52,428 nt of DNA from Planctomycetota bacterium (GTDB lineage: Bacteria > Planctomycetota > MHYJ01 > WSZJ01 > JACPWG01): contig JACPWG010000194.1 in assembly GCA_016197205.1 (NCBI GenBank), positions 1-52,428 of the forward strand, read 5' to 3'. This document shows, one piece after another, positions 51,105 to 52,428 of the stretch. How positions within the stretch are numbered: the first letter of the stretch is position 1; every line of letters starts with the position of its first letter. Position numbers and translations under genes: made by a program. Under the pieces are notes generated by a model. That model saw nothing but the letters and a program-made list of their open reading frames with translations, was not told the DNA's origin and did no database searches.

Positions 51105-51443
51105 GCGCGCCTCGACCCTTCCTTCCCCTCCGGGTGAGGCACGCTCCGGATGTTCGCACAGCGAAAAGTCCTCTGCGCCTCTGCGTCTCTGTGTTTCGTT
51201 TACCCTTCCTTCGATGGTGACGCTTCCCCTCGCGCGAGCGCGGCCGAAGATTGTACCGAGCCCAACTCTCGGAGGCAAGTCCGTCGCCCGCGCCCAAATC
51301 GCTCCGCGCCTCCCCCTTCGTCCGTTCTTGACTCCGTCTCTCCCCTCCGGTAGGCTTCCGGACTCTCCGGCTCCTCGGCCAAGGCCCCTCGCTCCCCTGC
51401 AGGCGTTCCTCAGCGGTCCCCGACGGCTCCTGGAGACGATGGC
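51105..51443. other. Intergenic stretch between divergent genes
   Basis: It holds the promoter at 51250-51278 for the glycosyltransferase and one GCCTCTGCGTCTCTGTG unit (51167-51200) related to those at 26606-26796. Bases 51290-51430 show nothing beyond the GGAG of the next gene. Confidence 0.45.
51250..51278 (-). promoter_or_regulatory. Putative sigma70-type promoter for glycosyltransferase
   Basis: On the minus strand this reads TTGCCT (51278-51273), a 17-base spacer and TACAAT (51255-51250). The leader is about 140 bases and includes a dispersed CAGAGACGCAGAGG unit. Confidence 0.5.
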
Positions 51444-52428
51444 GTGACTCTTCCGACTCCGACGGCCCCCGATCGACGCAGGCGGATTCGTCGCCTCGCA
51501 GTTTTGCTTCCCGCCTCCCTCCTCGTCCTCGGATTGCTGCGGCCGGTCCTCTTCCTCGCGTGGTGCGCGCTCGGGGACCGGGACACGCGCGAGCCGCCGC
51601 CCGCGGGCCACGCGGACGACGTAAGCCGGCTCAACGCGACCCCGGTCGCGGAAGTCCTCCACGTTCCCGCCGAACGCGCCGAGGCGGAGCGCGCGCTGGC
51701 GGACGCGCTGCGTCGCGCCCGCGCCGGCGGCCGAAAAGTCGCCATCGCCGGCGCCCGACACAGCATGGGCGGCCAGACCCTCTACCCGGACGCGATCGTT
51801 CTCGACATGCGGGCCTTGCGGGGCATGCGGCTCGACGACGCCACGAAGCTCCTCACGGTGGAGACCGGCGCCCTCTGGTCGGAGGTCCTCCCGTACCTCA
51901 ACGCGCGCGGCCGCTCCGTGTCCGTCATGCAGTCCTTCGATTCCTTCACCGTCGGCGGCACGCTCAGCGTCAACGGCCACGGCTGGCAGCCGAATCGCCC
52001 GCCCATGTCGTGCTCGGTCCATGCGTTTCGCCTGCTTCGTGCCGACGGCTCCATCGTCCGGTGCACTCCCGCCGAGAACGGCGAACTCTTCTCCCTCGCG
52101 CTCGGCGGGTACGGCCTTTTCGGCGTCCTCCTGGACGTCGAACTCGAGACCGTGCCCGACGAACGCTATCGCGCGGAACGCATGGAGCTGCCGAGCGACC
52201 GGTACGCCTCCACCTTTGCGGAAAAGGTCGGCCGGGCCTCCGACGCGGGGCTCGCGTACGGCCGGTTGAACGTGTCGCCGGACCGCTTCCTCCGGGACGC
52301 CGTCTTGACCGTGTACCGTCGCGTCCCGACCGGGGGCGGGGGCGAGGGCGGAGGAGGGGGCGGAGGAGGGGGCGGACCGCCCGGTCCCCTCGCCGACCCG
52401 GAGATCCCCTGGTTGAAGCGCGCGGTGC
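51444..52428 (+). CDS. FAD-linked oxidase, membrane-anchored (partial, runs off the window)
   Basis: At least 328 residues from GTG 51444, with GGAG eight to twelve bases upstream. An N-terminal basic stretch and hydrophobic helix (about residues 18-45) suggest membrane anchoring or export. The PCMH-type FAD-binding domain follows: VLHVPAERAEAERALADALRRARAGGRKVAIAGARHSMGGQTL. The histidine in GARHSMGG is the usual site of covalent FAD attachment, and FTVGGTLSVNGHG and ALGGYGLFGVLLDVEL complete the fold. Relatives include aldonolactone and alditol oxidases. Near the window end a GGCGGAGGAGGG run encodes ten consecutive glycines. The C-terminal substrate domain is outside the window, so the substrate is unassigned. 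Confidence 0.87.
   Translation, partial: MTLPTPTAPDRRRRIRRLAVLLPASLLVLGLLRPVLFLAWCALGDRDTREPPPAGHADDVSRLNATPVAEVLHVPAERAEAERALADALRRARAGGRKVAIAGARHSMGGQTLYPDAIVLDMRALRGMRLDDATKLLTVETGALWSEVLPYLNARGRSVSVMQSFDSFTVGGTLSVNGHGWQPNRPPMSCSVHAFRLLRADGSIVRCTPAENGELFSLALGGYGLFGVLLDVELETVPDERYRAERMELPSDRYASTFAEKVGRASDAGLAYGRLNVSPDRFLRDAVLTVYRRVPTGGGGEGGGGGGGGGGPPGPLADPEIPWLKRAV

Overview
The window is a very GC-rich (roughly two thirds or more G+C), gene-dense bacterial chromosome segment. The gene content points to a Planctomycetota-like bacterium: a soluble Ser/Thr kinase with TPRs, an FG-GAP/ASPIC-UnbV protein, a HEAT-repeat protein with an N-terminal SH3-like domain, a double-haem cytochrome c lipoprotein, an ECF sigma/alpha-2-macroglobulin relic, an eukaryote-type adenylosuccinate lyase, and many dispersed non-coding repeats. 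This assignment is inference from gene content; Acidobacteriota or Myxococcota are not excluded. No rRNA, tRNA, CRISPR array or transposase gene was recognised.

Layout. 1-1051: repeat-rich non-coding DNA. 1052-9680: M23 peptidase, TPR protein, dihaem cytochrome c lipoprotein, SAM methyltransferase and the large kinase-TPR protein. 9681-10339: a ~343 bp transposon-like repeat. 10340-15208: a fatty-acyl-CoA-reductase-like enzyme, a GIY-YIG protein and an 806-residue low-complexity protein with the same ~83-residue domain at both ends. 16001-19639: a pilin/pseudopilin-like operon behind a strong promoter, ending in a HEAT-repeat gene. 20174-23116: VOC protein, adenylosuccinate lyase and M64 peptidase, all on the minus strand. 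23250-26442: polysaccharide deacetylase and ArnT-type glycosyltransferase.

27116-38780 is the largest coherent block, a cell-surface glycan locus. A response regulator and histidine kinase are immediately followed by an ArnT-type glycosyltransferase, an NAD-sugar epimerase and a family 2 glycosyltransferase. Then come a WecA/TagO-like initiating transferase and a second sugar epimerase, this pair lying between inverted copies of a 330-440 bp repeat. A DegT/ArnB-type aminotransferase and a NeuC-type UDP-GlcNAc 2-epimerase close the block. Together these genes could activate sugars, place them on undecaprenyl phosphate and transfer them at the membrane, possibly under control of the linked two-component system.

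38972-52428: overlapping CHAD and HD genes (polyphosphate-type signalling or metabolism), a small lipoprotein, a decayed ECF sigma/alpha-2-macroglobulin locus, a hypothetical gene, FG-GAP/ASPIC and AlkB-type oxygenase genes, a second copy of the ~345 bp repeat, a hypothetical two-block protein, a third ArnT-like transferase, and the start of a membrane-anchored FAD-linked oxidase that runs off the window.

The observations most worth following up are the protein with matching terminal domains (12788-15208), the ECF/alpha-2-macroglobulin chimera (41690-43433), and at least four families of MITE-like dispersed repeats. Several sigma70-type promoters with 16-18 bp spacers are visible and helped choose start codons.
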